A stretch of 43,345 nt of DNA from an uncultured Fibrobacter sp. (GCA_946186895.1 CAMHOW010000016.1:1-43345), one strand, 5' to 3'; numbered from the stretch's first letter, positions 1-9,758 are shown. A program made the numbers and translations. Notes: a model not told the origin generated them from the letters alone.

Positions 1-25
1 TAGGGCTATGCCCGTATATGAAGAA

Positions 26-58
26 CCGCCGGCTATGCCGGCGGGTCACTTTTTTAGA
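26..58 (+). terminator. Rho-independent terminator-like hairpin
   Basis: A perfect 8-bp stem (CCGCCGGC / GCCGGCGG) with a TAT loop at 26-44 is followed by GTCAC and a six-T run. It would stop rightward transcription entering from outside the window. A smaller hairpin with the same loop (GGGC-TAT-GCCC) sits at 3-13. No gene upstream is visible, so what it terminates is unknown. Confidence 0.5.
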
Positions 59-90
59 AGCGGGCGGTACGTTTCGCCTTTACGAAAAAC

Positions 91-124
91 GCCCCGTCAC
101 TAAAAAGTGGCGGGGTGTTTTTTT
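91..124. terminator. Bidirectional terminator downstream of the GH8 gene
   Basis: The stem CCCCGTCAC / GTGGCGGGG (one mismatch) has a short A-rich loop and is followed by a T7 tract on the + strand. On the - strand the hairpin ends in GTTTTTC. It lies about 20 nt past the stop codon of the leftward GH8 gene, so it probably ends that transcript as well as any rightward one. Confidence 0.65.
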
Positions 125-143
125 GGAGTTCAAAAAACAAATA

Positions 144-1904
144 TTACTTCATAATCTTGTAGGTCCTATTGCCCACAATCACAAGCATCGGTCCCCTATT
201 ATTGAGGCGAATTTCCTGACTTGTAGAATGGATCCGTGAAGACTTCAAAACGCGACCGTTTAGATCTGCAATCATATATTTCGTGTCGGGCAAGGCATTT
301 TCGATAACAATGGAATGATTGTTAGACCTCACCCTTACACCGCTATTTAGTGCCAAATGGCCCCCGATGGCAGAAGGACTGTTTGGATCATTGACAGAAG
401 AGCCGTTGGAGCCCGGAGTCACAGAATCACTGTTCCCCGCAGAAGAAGAAATGTCAGTGCCTGTAGACGAAGAACTGATCGTGCCATTTGACGCATTTCC
501 CGTTATCTTCACTTCGTAAAGCTTGCAGGATTCAAAGGAATGAATGGTGGTTTCCTTGTTATAGGTCACCCCATTATATTCATTAGCATCCACAGTCTTT
601 GATTCAACAGCGGGCTTGGGCTTCCAAATCTTGAAGTTCCCTGTCAAATGAAGCATTGCCAGGTAATGGACCAAACCATCGTAATAGCGGTTGTTGCCCG
701 TTAAAAGATTAGCCTCCCAAGCCAATTTAAGGTTTTTCGTAATCTTGTCTTTGTACGAATCATCATCCAGCAAGGCATAGGTGGCTACGGCATTGGCTCC
801 CGCCTGACCGATGGTATACCCATCATATTGATGGTTATTCACCAACTGGCCGTCCCATGTAAAGTGGGCGTGGGAATAGTTGTCCTTGTCAAAGAAATCA
901 ATGATTTTCTTGGCCATTTCCGTCTGTCTAGTGGCATCAGAGCCAAACAGATAATAGTCCATACCAAAATTCATGGCACAACGTATGGCGTCGAACATGT
1001 AGGTGTCCGAGGGGTTATTGCTATCAAAGCCACTGTGTGGAGTTCCGTCGAAGTTGTTATAGTCGGTAAACAGGCCCGTTGTCTTATGAGATGATACATA
1101 CAGGTGGTCACGGGTCGCCTGGAGCGCCCTAGACCATTTATCTTGATCTTTTTCGGCCCAACGAGAGAACAGCTCCAAAAATGCCGGCAAATCATAGGAC
1201 GGGTCCGAAAATTCGGTGTTACCCGGAGTAGGCTGGAAGGTGACGATGTAATTCTGCTGATTAAAAAGCTTGTACTTGTAGTTATTCCACATCTTGTCCA
1301 TAATGTACTGGGCATCAGACATGTACTGTGAATCATTCCAACGGTTTGCGGCAAAAAGCAGGGACATCATAAAGTAAAGTTCACCGTCCGGGGCCGGCTT
1401 TTCATCGCTACCGCCATTAAGCTTAAGCTGCCAGGAGAAATAGCCATCCCAGTCACCACCTTTATGCCACATCCTGTTCTTGGCATAATTCCAGATCTTG
1501 TCGAATTCTTCACGGTGGTTCGTCTGCACGGCAATCATCATGCCATAAGACATTCCTTCAGAACGTATATCCTGGTTATTGATATCCTCGATATAGGCCC
1601 CTTCATTTGTTTCGAAATAGACTTTGCTGTTGTTGTCACCCTTGAAATAGTGATTCCACATCTGGTCCAGCTTTGACTGAATTTCGGCCTCGGTTTTGCC
1701 GAGGTACTTGATAAAGGGACTGGTGTAACTGCCAGTGTAGAACGATCCTGTGGACTGGGAGCCGTTACTTTCGCAGTCCGGACCAAAGTAGGCCCCATTT
1801 TCATCGAAGAAGTTTCCTGTGATGGCCTGTCCCGCTGTTGCCATGGATACAGAAGCTCCAAGCAACATGGCCATAGAAAATGCGGATTTTGAAATAATTT
1901 TCAT
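144..1904 (-). CDS. Secreted GH8 glycoside hydrolase, Rex/xylanase type, with C-terminal sorting-like domain
   Basis: A 586-aa secreted glycoside hydrolase. The signal peptide covers residues 1-25 and ends in ATAGQA. The GH8 (alpha/alpha)6-barrel domain spans about 50-435. The motif RSEGMSYGMM (E116, proton donor) and SDTYMFDA (D300, candidate base) match GH8, and GNNRYYDGL followed by LTGNFKIW closely resembles the reducing-end xylose-releasing exo-oligoxylanase group, so xylo-oligosaccharides are the likely substrate. A Ser/Gly/Asn-rich linker (about 470-515) leads to a C-terminal 70-aa domain (YMIADLNGRVLKSS...) that resembles type IX secretion sorting tails. The start is the first ATG before the signal peptide; no strong Shine-Dalgarno is visible. 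A TATATT element lies about 55 nt upstream (1959-1964). The gene is monocistronic, with terminators on both sides. GH8 endo-xylanase or endoglucanase activity cannot be excluded. Confidence 0.93.
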   Translation of the reverse strand: MKIISKSAFSMAMLLGASVSMATAGQAITGNFFDENGAYFGPDCESNGSQSTGSFYTGSYTSPFIKYLGKTEAEIQSKLDQMWNHYFKGDNNSKVYFETNEGAYIEDINNQDIRSEGMSYGMMIAVQTNHREEFDKIWNYAKNRMWHKGGDWDGYFSWQLKLNGGSDEKPAPDGELYFMMSLLFAANRWNDSQYMSDAQYIMDKMWNNYKYKLFNQQNYIVTFQPTPGNTEFSDPSYDLPAFLELFSRWAEKDQDKWSRALQATRDHLYVSSHKTTGLFTDYNNFDGTPHSGFDSNNPSDTYMFDAIRCAMNFGMDYYLFGSDATRQTEMAKKIIDFFDKDNYSHAHFTWDGQLVNNHQYDGYTIGQAGANAVATYALLDDDSYKDKITKNLKLAWEANLLTGNNRYYDGLVHYLAMLHLTGNFKIWKPKPAVESKTVDANEYNGVTYNKETTIHSFESCKLYEVKITGNASNGTISSSSTGTDISSSAGNSDSVTPGSNGSSVNDPNSPSAIGGHLALNSGVRVRSNNHSIVIENALPDTKYMIADLNGRVLKSSRIHSTSQEIRLNNRGPMLVIVGNRTYKIMK

Positions 1905-1999
1905 ATAGAAAGGCTTGTTTATTGGTTAAAACAATCCCATCCGCATTCCTTAAAAAGAAATATATATCATTTTCCATAAAAACGCCCTTGTCATATTGT

Positions 2000-2040
2000 A
2001 AAAAAAGACCTACACATGATGTGCGGGCCTATTTTTTTTA
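2000..2040. terminator. Bidirectional terminator after the corC-type operon
   Basis: An imperfect hairpin at 2006-2030 with core CACAT / ATGTG is flanked by A7 on the left and T8 on the right, so it can act in both directions. It lies 18 nt past the stop of the leftward CBS-protein gene and separates that operon from the GH8 promoter. Confidence 0.7.
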
Positions 2041-2057
2041 TAAAAAAGGCTATTTCG

Positions 2058-3383
2058 CTATATTTTTTTCAAAGCCTGGGTCTTGGGGCCAGCCTTGCCC
2101 GGGGGCAGAATCAGCATAACCTTTTCCATGCGGGTGCCGTCCATTTTTAGCACACGGAAGGTATACCCCTGAATCTTGACTTCTGCACCTGGGGATGGAA
2201 TTATGCCCAAGGTCGCCTGAATTAAGCCCGAAAGGGTTTCCACATGGGAATTCTCGGGCGGCTCCAGCTCAATGCCCAGCTCATCACTCAGGTCCGAAAG
2301 GGTCATAAGGGGATCCACGATGTAGCGGCCGTCCTTGAGCTTCTGAACGTCGTCATCCTCGTCCATGTCGTCTTCGTCGCGGATTTCGCCTACGATCTCT
2401 TCCAGAATGTCTTCCAGGGTCACAAGGCCCGCCGTTCCACCGTATTCGTCCACCACGATGGCGAGCTGGTTACCCGTCTTGCGGAGTTCGGTGAGAAGGT
2501 CATCTATCTTCTTGTGGTAGGGCACGAACACCGGCGGCATCACGATTTTCATGATATCGAAGGGTTCGTCCCTGTGCTCGGTATACCATTCTAAAAAATC
2601 CCTATTGGAAAGGATGCCCACGATGTTGTCCACCGTATCCTTGTAAACGGGAAGCCTGGAATGACGTTCACTGTTCAGAACATTGACAAGGTCATCGAGA
2701 GTGGTCTCCACGTCAATGGCGCACATGTCCACACGGGGCGTCATGATTTCGCGTACCGGAGTCTCCACGAAGTCGAAGATGTTCAGAATCATCTGCTGTT
2801 CTTCTTTTTCCAGCCCCTCGGCATCCGTTTCACCGCTGTCGGAAAGGTCGGCCTGTACGGCGTCGCGGCGTTCTTCAGACAAAAAACTGAGCTTGGAATC
2901 GTAACCCAGACCCTTCAGGATGGCGACGAAAAGAACATGACAAATCTTGGCAGGAATCGCAAACGGAATTCTGATAAGCTTGTAAAGCGGGATCAACACT
3001 ACCGCCAGGGTATCCGGCTTCAGGTTTCCAAGCAGGTTCGCACAGAAAACGGTAACCGTGTAGATACAGATACAGGCTACTACAAGGTAAGCCACAAAGG
3101 CAAGCATCCAGAATTCATGAACCCAATTCCACGGGACCATCTGAAACAGGTATATGCCCAGAACGCCACTGCCCACATTGCAAAAGATACGCCCAATAGA
3201 AATGGTCTCGTTAAAGCCGTCATGTTCTACGATGGCAGCCACTTTCTCTTCACGGCCTTCCCTATCCTTGGCCTCACGCTTTGCGTAGATGCCGCTAAAG
3301 GCGGTCTTTATTAGCGAAAAAGAAAAAGAAACGAGCAGAAAAATAACCAGAAAGGCAACCGCCCACTGTACCGATGAATCCAT
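2058..3383 (-). CDS. CorC/HlyC-type CBS-domain membrane protein (CNNM family)
   Basis: A 441-aa inner-membrane protein of the CNNM/CorC ('hemolysin C') family, usually linked to Mg2+ or other divalent cation efflux or homeostasis. The N-terminal DUF21/CNNM transmembrane region covers residues about 1-150. Two CBS motifs follow ([18 protein letters not shown]... and [25 protein letters not shown]), then a C-terminal CorC_HlyC domain (about 350-430). I chose the ATG at 3381-3383. Its A overlaps the ybeY stop (TGATG), and AAGGAG lies 8 nt upstream, while the ATG at 3389 would sit only 2 nt from that site. Starts further upstream would run into ybeY. It is the last gene of a three-gene coupled operon, and pairing of ybeY with corC-type genes is common in bacteria. 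Confidence 0.92.
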   Translation of the reverse strand: MDSSVQWAVAFLVIFLLVSFSFSLIKTAFSGIYAKREAKDREGREEKVAAIVEHDGFNETISIGRIFCNVGSGVLGIYLFQMVPWNWVHEFWMLAFVAYLVVACICIYTVTVFCANLLGNLKPDTLAVVLIPLYKLIRIPFAIPAKICHVLFVAILKGLGYDSKLSFLSEERRDAVQADLSDSGETDAEGLEKEEQQMILNIFDFVETPVREIMTPRVDMCAIDVETTLDDLVNVLNSERHSRLPVYKDTVDNIVGILSNRDFLEWYTEHRDEPFDIMKIVMPPVFVPYHKKIDDLLTELRKTGNQLAIVVDEYGGTAGLVTLEDILEEIVGEIRDEDDMDEDDDVQKLKDGRYIVDPLMTLSDLSDELGIELEPPENSHVETLSGLIQATLGIIPSPGAEVKIQGYTFRVLKMDGTRMEKVMLILPPGKAGPKTQALKKI

Positions 3384-3841
3384 CAGCATTTCTCCTTGTA
3401 GGGGTCCAGCCCCAGAAATTCGCATTCCCGCTTACGCATGACCTTGCGGTCGGCCGCCTTGATATGGTCGTAACCCGACAGGTGCAAAAGCCCATGAACA
3501 ATGACGCGCTTCAGCTCGGCAAAGAAGCTATTACCGTATTCAGGAGCCTGACGCTTGACTTGCTCTTTAGCGATGTAGATTTCGCCCAGCAGGTCGGGTT
3601 CGTGCCATTCGTAAGAAAGCACGTCCGTCACCTTGTCTAGCCCACGGTAGGACTTGTTCATTTCACGGACAAAATCGTCGTCACACAGGACAACATTTAC
3701 GTTGTTCCCTGTTCCCTCCTGATCAAGGAGCTGGTGGGCCATCTTGTCGAATTTATCTTTCCAGGGGAACGACTTGATGCTCCCCTGGCACAGGAAATCT
3801 ATTCTGTAACGTTTCTTTTTACTACTAGCAGGGTCTGGCAT
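3383..3841 (-). CDS. ybeY: Endoribonuclease YbeY
   Basis: A 152-aa single-strand-specific, zinc-dependent endoribonuclease involved in 16S rRNA 3'-end maturation and ribosome quality control. The diagnostic metal motif HGLLHLSGYDH (H116, H120, H126) is intact, as is the preceding region from NKSYRGLDKVTDVLSY to GEIYI. The length matches the family. Its ATG overlaps the stop of the upstream 96-aa gene by one base (TAATG), and its own stop overlaps the next gene's ATG, so the three genes are probably translated in a coupled fashion. Confidence 0.96.
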   Translation of the reverse strand: MPDPASSKKKRYRIDFLCQGSIKSFPWKDKFDKMAHQLLDQEGTGNNVNVVLCDDDFVREMNKSYRGLDKVTDVLSYEWHEPDLLGEIYIAKEQVKRQAPEYGNSFFAELKRVIVHGLLHLSGYDHIKAADRKVMRKRECEFLGLDPYKEKC

Positions 3842-4131
3842 TAAATGTTATACCACTTCTTAAGATTTTCAATAATGGCTTCGGCCTGGGCCTTTCCGCT
3901 GATATTGAACTTGCTACGGGCCTTGAAAGCACCAGCCACCTTCTGGTAACGGCGGATATAGACCTTGGGTTCGCCGAATTCGCCGGTCTTGGCGTTACGT
4001 TCCTGGCAGAGGAACATCATGGTCTGCCAGGCACCCTTAGAAAGGATTGCCTTGTCCAGTTCCTTGATGACCTGCTCGCCGGTTTCCGGGTCGGTCATTT
4101 CCACAGTAGGTTCTTCAAATTCTGCGCTCAT
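3841..4131 (-). CDS. Conserved hypothetical protein, 96 aa, upstream of ybeY
   Basis: A small soluble acidic/basic protein with an acidic N-terminus (residues 1-25) and a basic C-terminal half containing KVYIRRYQKVAGAFKARSKF and then NISGKAQAEAIIENLKKW. No signal peptide or membrane segment is present. I recall similar short proteins with the pattern KTGEF-P-K-RRY-K-G-F-RSKFNIS in other phyla, but know no assigned function. GAGGG five nt before the ATG supports the start. It is the first gene of the operon with ybeY and the CorC-type gene, so a role connected with RNA or ribosome metabolism is possible but only inferred from position. Confidence 0.85.
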   Translation of the reverse strand: MSAEFEEPTVEMTDPETGEQVIKELDKAILSKGAWQTMMFLCQERNAKTGEFGEPKVYIRRYQKVAGAFKARSKFNISGKAQAEAIIENLKKWYNI

Positions 4132-4218
4132 AGGTCCCTCATGTGATTAAGGTCAATTTTTAGCCCTTAAAAAATACAATTTTCTCTCAACAAAACCAAA
4201 AATAATATATTTATCACA

Positions 4219-4240
4219 TATAATAATCTTGAAAGAGGGG
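4219..4240 (+). promoter_or_regulatory. Putative -10 element and RBS of the FecR-domain operon
   Basis: TATAAT at 4219-4224 is a consensus -10 hexamer. The position expected for a -35 element (about 4196-4201) is A-rich and poor. The purine-rich RBS GAAAGAGGGG at 4231-4240 precedes the ATG at 4245. The leftward ybeY operon diverges from the same intergenic region. Confidence 0.45.
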
Positions 4241-4244
4241 CTAT

Positions 4245-6128
4245 ATGTCATTTTCAAGCCGTTTTAAGTTTATTGCCGTTGCCCTAATGCTTGCGGTACC
4301 TTTTTCCTACGCCGCCAAGAACACCTCGGGCAAGGTCCGTTCCGTCATTGGCGAAGTAACCACGCAAAAGAAGTCCGAAGGCAACTGGGTTCCTCTCCGT
4401 GTGGGAGCAAAGGTTAAAGAAAAAGATTTAATCAGAACATTGGTAGAATCCCAGGCCATTGTGGCACTCCCCGACGGTAGTACTATTTCGGTAGAAGAGA
4501 ACTCCCTGGTAGAGTTCTCCCAACTGCTGTCCGAGGACGGGGTTCAAACCGCCATGACCGATATCAAGAGCGGGAAAGTCCGTTTTGACGTACAAAAACA
4601 GGCCAGCAAGGAAAGCTCCTTCAAGTTCAAGACCGGAACCGCCACGGCCGCCATCCGCGGAACGGACGGTATCATCGGCTCTACTTCCAAGGGAATAATT
4701 GTTGCCTCCCTCCGCAATGGCCGTCTGGAAATTACAGTAAAAGGCCAAAAAACGGAGCTCGAGGGCGGACAAACCGTCTTTTCCAAAGACACTTCCTTTG
4801 TCATTATGGACTTGGCTTCTTCAGGTGACTTAAACTTCTTGAACGAAATTGACGCCATGCTCAGCGATACAACTATAGCTCTGGATAAATTGAAAGAGGC
4901 CATTCAGGCAAAGGATGATGAGTTCAGAGCCAAGCAGACCGCCGCCAAGGATTCCATCAAATGTACCTTTGAGGCCCTTCCCGATACAATCTACGTACCC
5001 AATGTCACTGTTAGGGGAACATGCCCCGCCGGTGTATCCGTTGAACTCAGTGGCGAACGAATCGAGTCTACTGGAGAAATGGTCCAGTTTTCTCCCAACT
5101 GGGCTCCTAGTGCCGTTGGCGAAAAGAAATTCCCCGTCGTATGCTACAGCGGAAAGGTTAGCTTTGGTTGTGCCGACCTGAAGACCTACTACAAGCTCCC
5201 CCCTGACACTACGGCCAAGGATACAGTCACTCAGGCAACCCAGATTCCATTTGAAGTAACCACATCTTCACCGCTCACTATCTGTGAATCCGGGGCAGCC
5301 ACCATTGAAGGCCAGTTTGACCCTGCAGACTCGGCTGCAACGCTCTTCGTAAAACTCGGAAGCTACACTTCCCCGAACCTGGTTCCCCTAAGTGCCGGAG
5401 GCAAGTGGACCCACACCATTACCATTAGTGACCAGAAAGGCAACTGGAACGAAAAATACGCCACTGTTGAATTCAACGGGGCTACGGGTAAAGCTACCGT
5501 CAAAGTTGAATTGGATATTGACAAAACATGCGGTGCCGTGAACCTGGATCGACCAGTACTCCTGTTCCAGCGAGCCGACTCTATCCGCTGCGAAGCCAGC
5601 GTCTCCATTGCAAACATTAATGATGACGTCGTCATTCTCTCCACCGAAAGAGACAACACACCGCTTAAAGAAACCTACTTTGACAAGAACTCCTACTCAA
5701 CATTGAAGCTCAAGTCAGGACTCCACGACTACACCTGGACAGTCCGTGATCAGGCCGGCAACAAGACCGAACTGAAGAAAAAACTGGGCTGCTACCCGAA
5801 TATTCAAGCCAGCATCAGTCTTAGCAAGGGGCCAAACGAACGCCTACGCGTTCCGCCACCACCTAAAGGCGTATCCAGAAAATTCAAAAGATCCTTGGTG
5901 TACTCCATCACAGGCGTGCCTGATCAAGACCCGAGTCATATCAAGCGTATTGTGGTCAAGCAGGGCAATGAAAATCTACAATTCCTCGAAGGATCTACGC
6001 GGATTACAGACTTGAGGCAATCGGTAGACGTAGAACTGGAATACGGGAAGAAAACCGAGATTGAAATTCAGGTTCTCTTGAAAAACGGCAAAACGATCAC
6101 CGCTACCAAGACATACGAGGTACGCTAA
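4245..6128 (+). CDS. Secreted FecR-domain protein with Ig-like C-terminal region
   Basis: A 627-aa exported protein. The signal peptide is residues 1-23 (ending FSYAAK). A FecR domain (about 30-175) shows the typical pattern VGAKVKEKDLIRT, ALPDGSTISVEENS, and TGTATAAIRGTDG. Unlike classical FecR anti-sigma regulators there is no cytoplasmic N-terminus before a single membrane helix, so a structural or ligand-binding periplasmic/surface role is more likely. Residues about 250-520 look like two or three beta-sandwich (Ig-like) repeats with Cys pairs, ending in a basic region. The RBS GAAAGAGGGG precedes the ATG and a TATAAT hexamer lies at 4219-4224. The stop abuts the ATG of the next gene (TAAATG), so the two proteins are probably made together. 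Confidence 0.85.
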   Translation: MSFSSRFKFIAVALMLAVPFSYAAKNTSGKVRSVIGEVTTQKKSEGNWVPLRVGAKVKEKDLIRTLVESQAIVALPDGSTISVEENSLVEFSQLLSEDGVQTAMTDIKSGKVRFDVQKQASKESSFKFKTGTATAAIRGTDGIIGSTSKGIIVASLRNGRLEITVKGQKTELEGGQTVFSKDTSFVIMDLASSGDLNFLNEIDAMLSDTTIALDKLKEAIQAKDDEFRAKQTAAKDSIKCTFEALPDTIYVPNVTVRGTCPAGVSVELSGERIESTGEMVQFSPNWAPSAVGEKKFPVVCYSGKVSFGCADLKTYYKLPPDTTAKDTVTQATQIPFEVTTSSPLTICESGAATIEGQFDPADSAATLFVKLGSYTSPNLVPLSAGGKWTHTITISDQKGNWNEKYATVEFNGATGKATVKVELDIDKTCGAVNLDRPVLLFQRADSIRCEASVSIANINDDVVILSTERDNTPLKETYFDKNSYSTLKLKSGLHDYTWTVRDQAGNKTELKKKLGCYPNIQASISLSKGPNERLRVPPPPKGVSRKFKRSLVYSITGVPDQDPSHIKRIVVKQGNENLQFLEGSTRITDLRQSVDVELEYGKKTEIEIQVLLKNGKTITATKTYEVR

Positions 6129-9100
6129 ATGAAACGACTCTTTACTGGTACCATCGCAACAGTCCTACTTGGAACAGTTTTCGGTTTTGCACAGGCCGCA
6201 CCGGCTCCCCAACAACCGGCACCTCAAGCAGCCACAGCTCCGGCAGCACAATCTGTTGCTCCGGTTACTGCAGCACCTGCCCCAGAAGCAGCTCCTGCCC
6301 CCGTGGCTGCACAGCCTGCACCAGCGCCCACCGCCCAACAGGCAGTGCCAGAAGCCGCAGCGGCACAACCGGCACCGGTTCCTGCAGCACAGCCTGCTCC
6401 TGTAGAAGCCGCACCGGCGCCACAACCCGAGGTTGCACCTGCTCCCGAAACCGTAGCGGAACCCGCCCCGGCCCAGGCTCCTGCAACTGAACCTGCTGTA
6501 GCAGAAACTGCGGCACCGGCTGAAACAGCCCCAACCGAAGAACAGGCTCCTGTTGCAGAAACAGCCCCTGTAGAAGAAACAGCCCCAGTCGCCGAAACCG
6601 CCCCTGTCGCAGCTCCTGCACCTGTAGTAGAAGCGGCACCTGTTGCCGAAAACACCCCTGCAGCCGAACCTCAAGCAGCCCAGCTTACCGGCACAGAACT
6701 CACGGGTGAAATCCGTGGATTCCTGAAGGCGGACAAGTCTCCCTACTTAGTAAACGGAACCGTGTCTATTGCCCCCAATACAGTCCTGGTTATCGATCCG
6801 GGTACTACGATTATGTTCACCAAGGGCAGTTCCCTGATGGTAAACCAGGGGCAATTGGTGGCCGCAGGAACCTCCACGTCTCCGGTGGTATTCCGCTCCG
6901 CCATGAGTACCCCTGCCGCAGGGGACTGGGCTGGAATCGTCATTACCGGTGAGAACAATTCCGAAATCCGCAATGCACAAATCTTGAACGCCACAAACGG
7001 AATTGTCGTTGAAAACGGCAACATGAAAATCCAGAACTCCCTTGTGGAAGGTACGTCTGGCTACGGTATTTACGCTCGTAACGCCAGCATTATAGCAAGT
7101 GACTGTCAGTTCAAGAACAACCAAGTGGCGGTGAACCTCTCCCACTACGCCCAAGGCGAGATTGAACGTTCTACCTTCGATAGCAACACCGTGGCCCTGC
7201 TAAATTCCAAGCTGTCCATGAGCGTTGTTTCCTCCTCCAACTTCAAGAACAACGGAACTGCCGTTATCAATATGGGAAACACCCTCATTGACTTGAACAA
7301 GACTGCTGTAGAAGGAAACACTGTCGGTATTTCGTCATCAGAAATTCTTGCTCCCGAAATAATGGAAACGGCCAAGAACAACAAGGAAAACTTCAGTAGC
7401 AAGGCTGCAGAAACTGTATCAACACTGCCTCCCGAGCCTGAAATTCCTGGTGTTGGCCGCAAGAACCTGAATCCCACTGACGAGGCGGCCGCCGTATTTA
7501 ACGCCATGGCCCCCGCCGATACATCGCAAAAAAGCTGGACCATTCTTGGAAACGTGATGCTAGGTGGAAACTACCACTACGTAACCACACGCAGGAACCA
7601 CAATAAGACCCCGGAAATCTTTGGAACAGATACGATTTTCAAGGGTGACCACTACAAGAACTATTTCCAAGTACCGGGCTTTGGTGCAAGTGCTTCTGCC
7701 TACGTCCTGATGATGTCACCCGACGGGAAGACCATCGAATTTACCATGGATGCCACCTCGGATTCCTGGAACCATTTCTCCCCCAATCCCGTAACGCTCC
7801 GCTACAACGACAGTTATAATAGTGTCAACCTGGGTGATTTCCAGATGATCGGTGGAGACATCTATATGTCGGGCATGCCGCTGTTTGGTGCCGAATACAC
7901 ACTTTCCTTGCTCAGAAACAACGCTGACCAGCCCCTGTTCCAGATGGAAGGGTTCTTTGGCGAAGCAAAACGCTCCCTGGTACCCCACAACCGTCATCCC
8001 TACCTTTATAACGAATACATTGACGATGGCGAAGCTCAGGCTCAGCGCCTTGCCTATGGCGGATTCCTGAAATGGGCTCCAGTTCGCAGGTTCGATGCAA
8101 AGGTCGGCGCCATCTATGCCAACGATGAACTGGAAGACCCCCTGTTCCGTGATGGGGCAAGTGCTTCGACCCTTACCACAGACCCTCTGCAGGAATCCTT
8201 CACCATGTATGCCGAAGGCAACTGGCTGTTCTTCCCTGGTGATATTGAACTGAATGGACAGATTGCCGTCGGTCGTGCCGATACAACTGATGCTGTTCGC
8301 CAGCGTGCCATCAATAAGGTTTTCTCAAGTGCCGGGCTAAACACTTCTAGTTACAACCTGTTGCGCAAGCTTATGCAAAACGAAAGCCAGATTGACCTGC
8401 TGACCAATGCAGAACTGGAAGAAATCTTTGGCGACAACACCAACATGAGCAAGTCCGAAATGATTTCAACACTCCATTACTTGGTAACTAAGGCCAAGAC
8501 CGTTCAAAAAGAAGCCGAAAGTGACCGCGATGACGACCGTGTGCTTGGCCAACATTGGGGAAGCCAGAACTTTGCCCTGGGAGCCTCGCTGAACTGGAAC
8601 ATCAACAGAACGCGGATCGCAGGCCATGTCAAGTATATCGGAGAAAACTACTACAGCGCAGGCTCGCCGGACCAGCTTTCCAACACTCGTGAATTCGGTG
8701 CCAGCTTGGAACAAGACATCAAGAAATTCTGGACTCTCGGCCTGGACTACCAGATTAACGTAGAGAATGCCGCTCATGGCAAAAAGAAAAACCTGGCAGG
8801 ACTTGCCGAAGGTACACATTTCGGTCTGGTCTCCGACGAAGACAGTGACTGGTTCGAAAGCCATGAACTAGACAACGACCGTACCAAGTACATCCACAAC
8901 TTTGGATTGGACAACACCTTTACCATCAATCCCAGAGTCCAAATTACCGCAGGGTACAACATGGAATTCAGGGATCAATACCGCCCCCTGCAGCTTCGCG
9001 GAAACTATATGCTAGAAGACGGCATCTACAGGGATGAATACTTCACCGATGGCAAAGGCAACAAGGTCCCCGTTGTGAATGGTGACACCGTCATGGTGGA

Positions 9101-9758
9101 TTCCGCTCGTTGGGCTGACTACATGTCCCTCGCCGACGAGCCCTATCTCGCCTCTAAGTTTGAAGAAAGGCTCTACAAGCAAAGCATCATGGCCGGTATT
9201 ACCTTCAAGGCTGCACAATCCGTATTCAAGATCAACGGCCGTTGGACCCTGCGCACGGATGATTCAAGGTTCCACAAGGACAGCCTTATTGATGAATTCG
9301 ACCTGGATCTGGAAGATACGACATGGTCAAAGCTTGGTTACTACTATCACGGTGGTGACTACTTTGAGCAGAGTTATCCCTTGAGCATCACCACCACCTT
9401 GAAAAATATGCAGAACCGTTTCCAGGTGACTTACCGCCTGAAATCCTATGTGCGCAACGAGATGACCGAAGACGAGATTTCCGTAGAAGACGAGTACGAA
9501 ATTCCATTTGCCAACCGTTTCATAATCCTGACCTTGAACGGACAGTTCCGCTACATGCTCACCGAATGGACAGAGTCTGATAAGGACTATGACGAAGAGG
9601 AGATGGACATCCTTGGCAAGCTCAACGTGCGTGTCAACCATAACAAGCACTTTTACAGCGATTGGTATGTGGGCACGGGGATCTTCTACCGTCCAGATTA
9701 CCTGTCTAACGAATACAAGGATATCTACGGCGGCATCAACCTGAACTACGTGTTCTAA
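6129..9758 (+). CDS. Large Pro/Ala-rich beta-helix outer-membrane protein
   Basis: A 1209-aa envelope protein of unknown function. A signal peptide (1-23, ending FGFAQAA) is followed by about 165 residues made almost only of Pro, Ala, Gln, Val, Glu and Thr (AETAPVEETAPVAETAPVA-like repeats). Residues about 190-410 look like a right-handed parallel beta-helix (repeats such as NSEIRNAQILNATNGIVVENGNMKI and NSLVEGTSGYGIYARNASI). The last 700 residues are rich in aromatic and alternating beta-strand patterns and end in NLNYVF, the terminal Phe typical of outer-membrane barrels. The ATG directly follows the FecR-protein stop. The Pro/Ala region may span the periplasm or bind peptidoglycan, while the barrel anchors the protein. 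This architecture is inferred from composition. Confidence 0.82.
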   Translation: MKRLFTGTIATVLLGTVFGFAQAAPAPQQPAPQAATAPAAQSVAPVTAAPAPEAAPAPVAAQPAPAPTAQQAVPEAAAAQPAPVPAAQPAPVEAAPAPQPEVAPAPETVAEPAPAQAPATEPAVAETAAPAETAPTEEQAPVAETAPVEETAPVAETAPVAAPAPVVEAAPVAENTPAAEPQAAQLTGTELTGEIRGFLKADKSPYLVNGTVSIAPNTVLVIDPGTTIMFTKGSSLMVNQGQLVAAGTSTSPVVFRSAMSTPAAGDWAGIVITGENNSEIRNAQILNATNGIVVENGNMKIQNSLVEGTSGYGIYARNASIIASDCQFKNNQVAVNLSHYAQGEIERSTFDSNTVALLNSKLSMSVVSSSNFKNNGTAVINMGNTLIDLNKTAVEGNTVGISSSEILAPEIMETAKNNKENFSSKAAETVSTLPPEPEIPGVGRKNLNPTDEAAAVFNAMAPADTSQKSWTILGNVMLGGNYHYVTTRRNHNKTPEIFGTDTIFKGDHYKNYFQVPGFGASASAYVLMMSPDGKTIEFTMDATSDSWNHFSPNPVTLRYNDSYNSVNLGDFQMIGGDIYMSGMPLFGAEYTLSLLRNNADQPLFQMEGFFGEAKRSLVPHNRHPYLYNEYIDDGEAQAQRLAYGGFLKWAPVRRFDAKVGAIYANDELEDPLFRDGASASTLTTDPLQESFTMYAEGNWLFFPGDIELNGQIAVGRADTTDAVRQRAINKVFSSAGLNTSSYNLLRKLMQNESQIDLLTNAELEEIFGDNTNMSKSEMISTLHYLVTKAKTVQKEAESDRDDDRVLGQHWGSQNFALGASLNWNINRTRIAGHVKYIGENYYSAGSPDQLSNTREFGASLEQDIKKFWTLGLDYQINVENAAHGKKKNLAGLAEGTHFGLVSDEDSDWFESHELDNDRTKYIHNFGLDNTFTINPRVQITAGYNMEFRDQYRPLQLRGNYMLEDGIYRDEYFTDGKGNKVPVVNGDTVMVDSARWADYMSLADEPYLASKFEERLYKQSIMAGITFKAAQSVFKINGRWTLRTDDSRFHKDSLIDEFDLDLEDTTWSKLGYYYHGGDYFEQSYPLSITTTLKNMQNRFQVTYRLKSYVRNEMTEDEISVEDEYEIPFANRFIILTLNGQFRYMLTEWTESDKDYDEEEMDILGKLNVRVNHNKHFYSDWYVGTGIFYRPDYLSNEYKDIYGGINLNYVF

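Noticed and set aside
2661..3314. 217-aa open frame on the + strand
   Set aside because: It is antisense to the CorC-type gene, which has intact CBS and membrane domains.
6165..6674. Several long frames opposite the Pro/Ala-rich region
   Set aside because: GC-rich Pro/Ala codon repeats lack stop codons in other frames. The Gly/Ala- or Cys/Arg-rich products are artefacts of composition.
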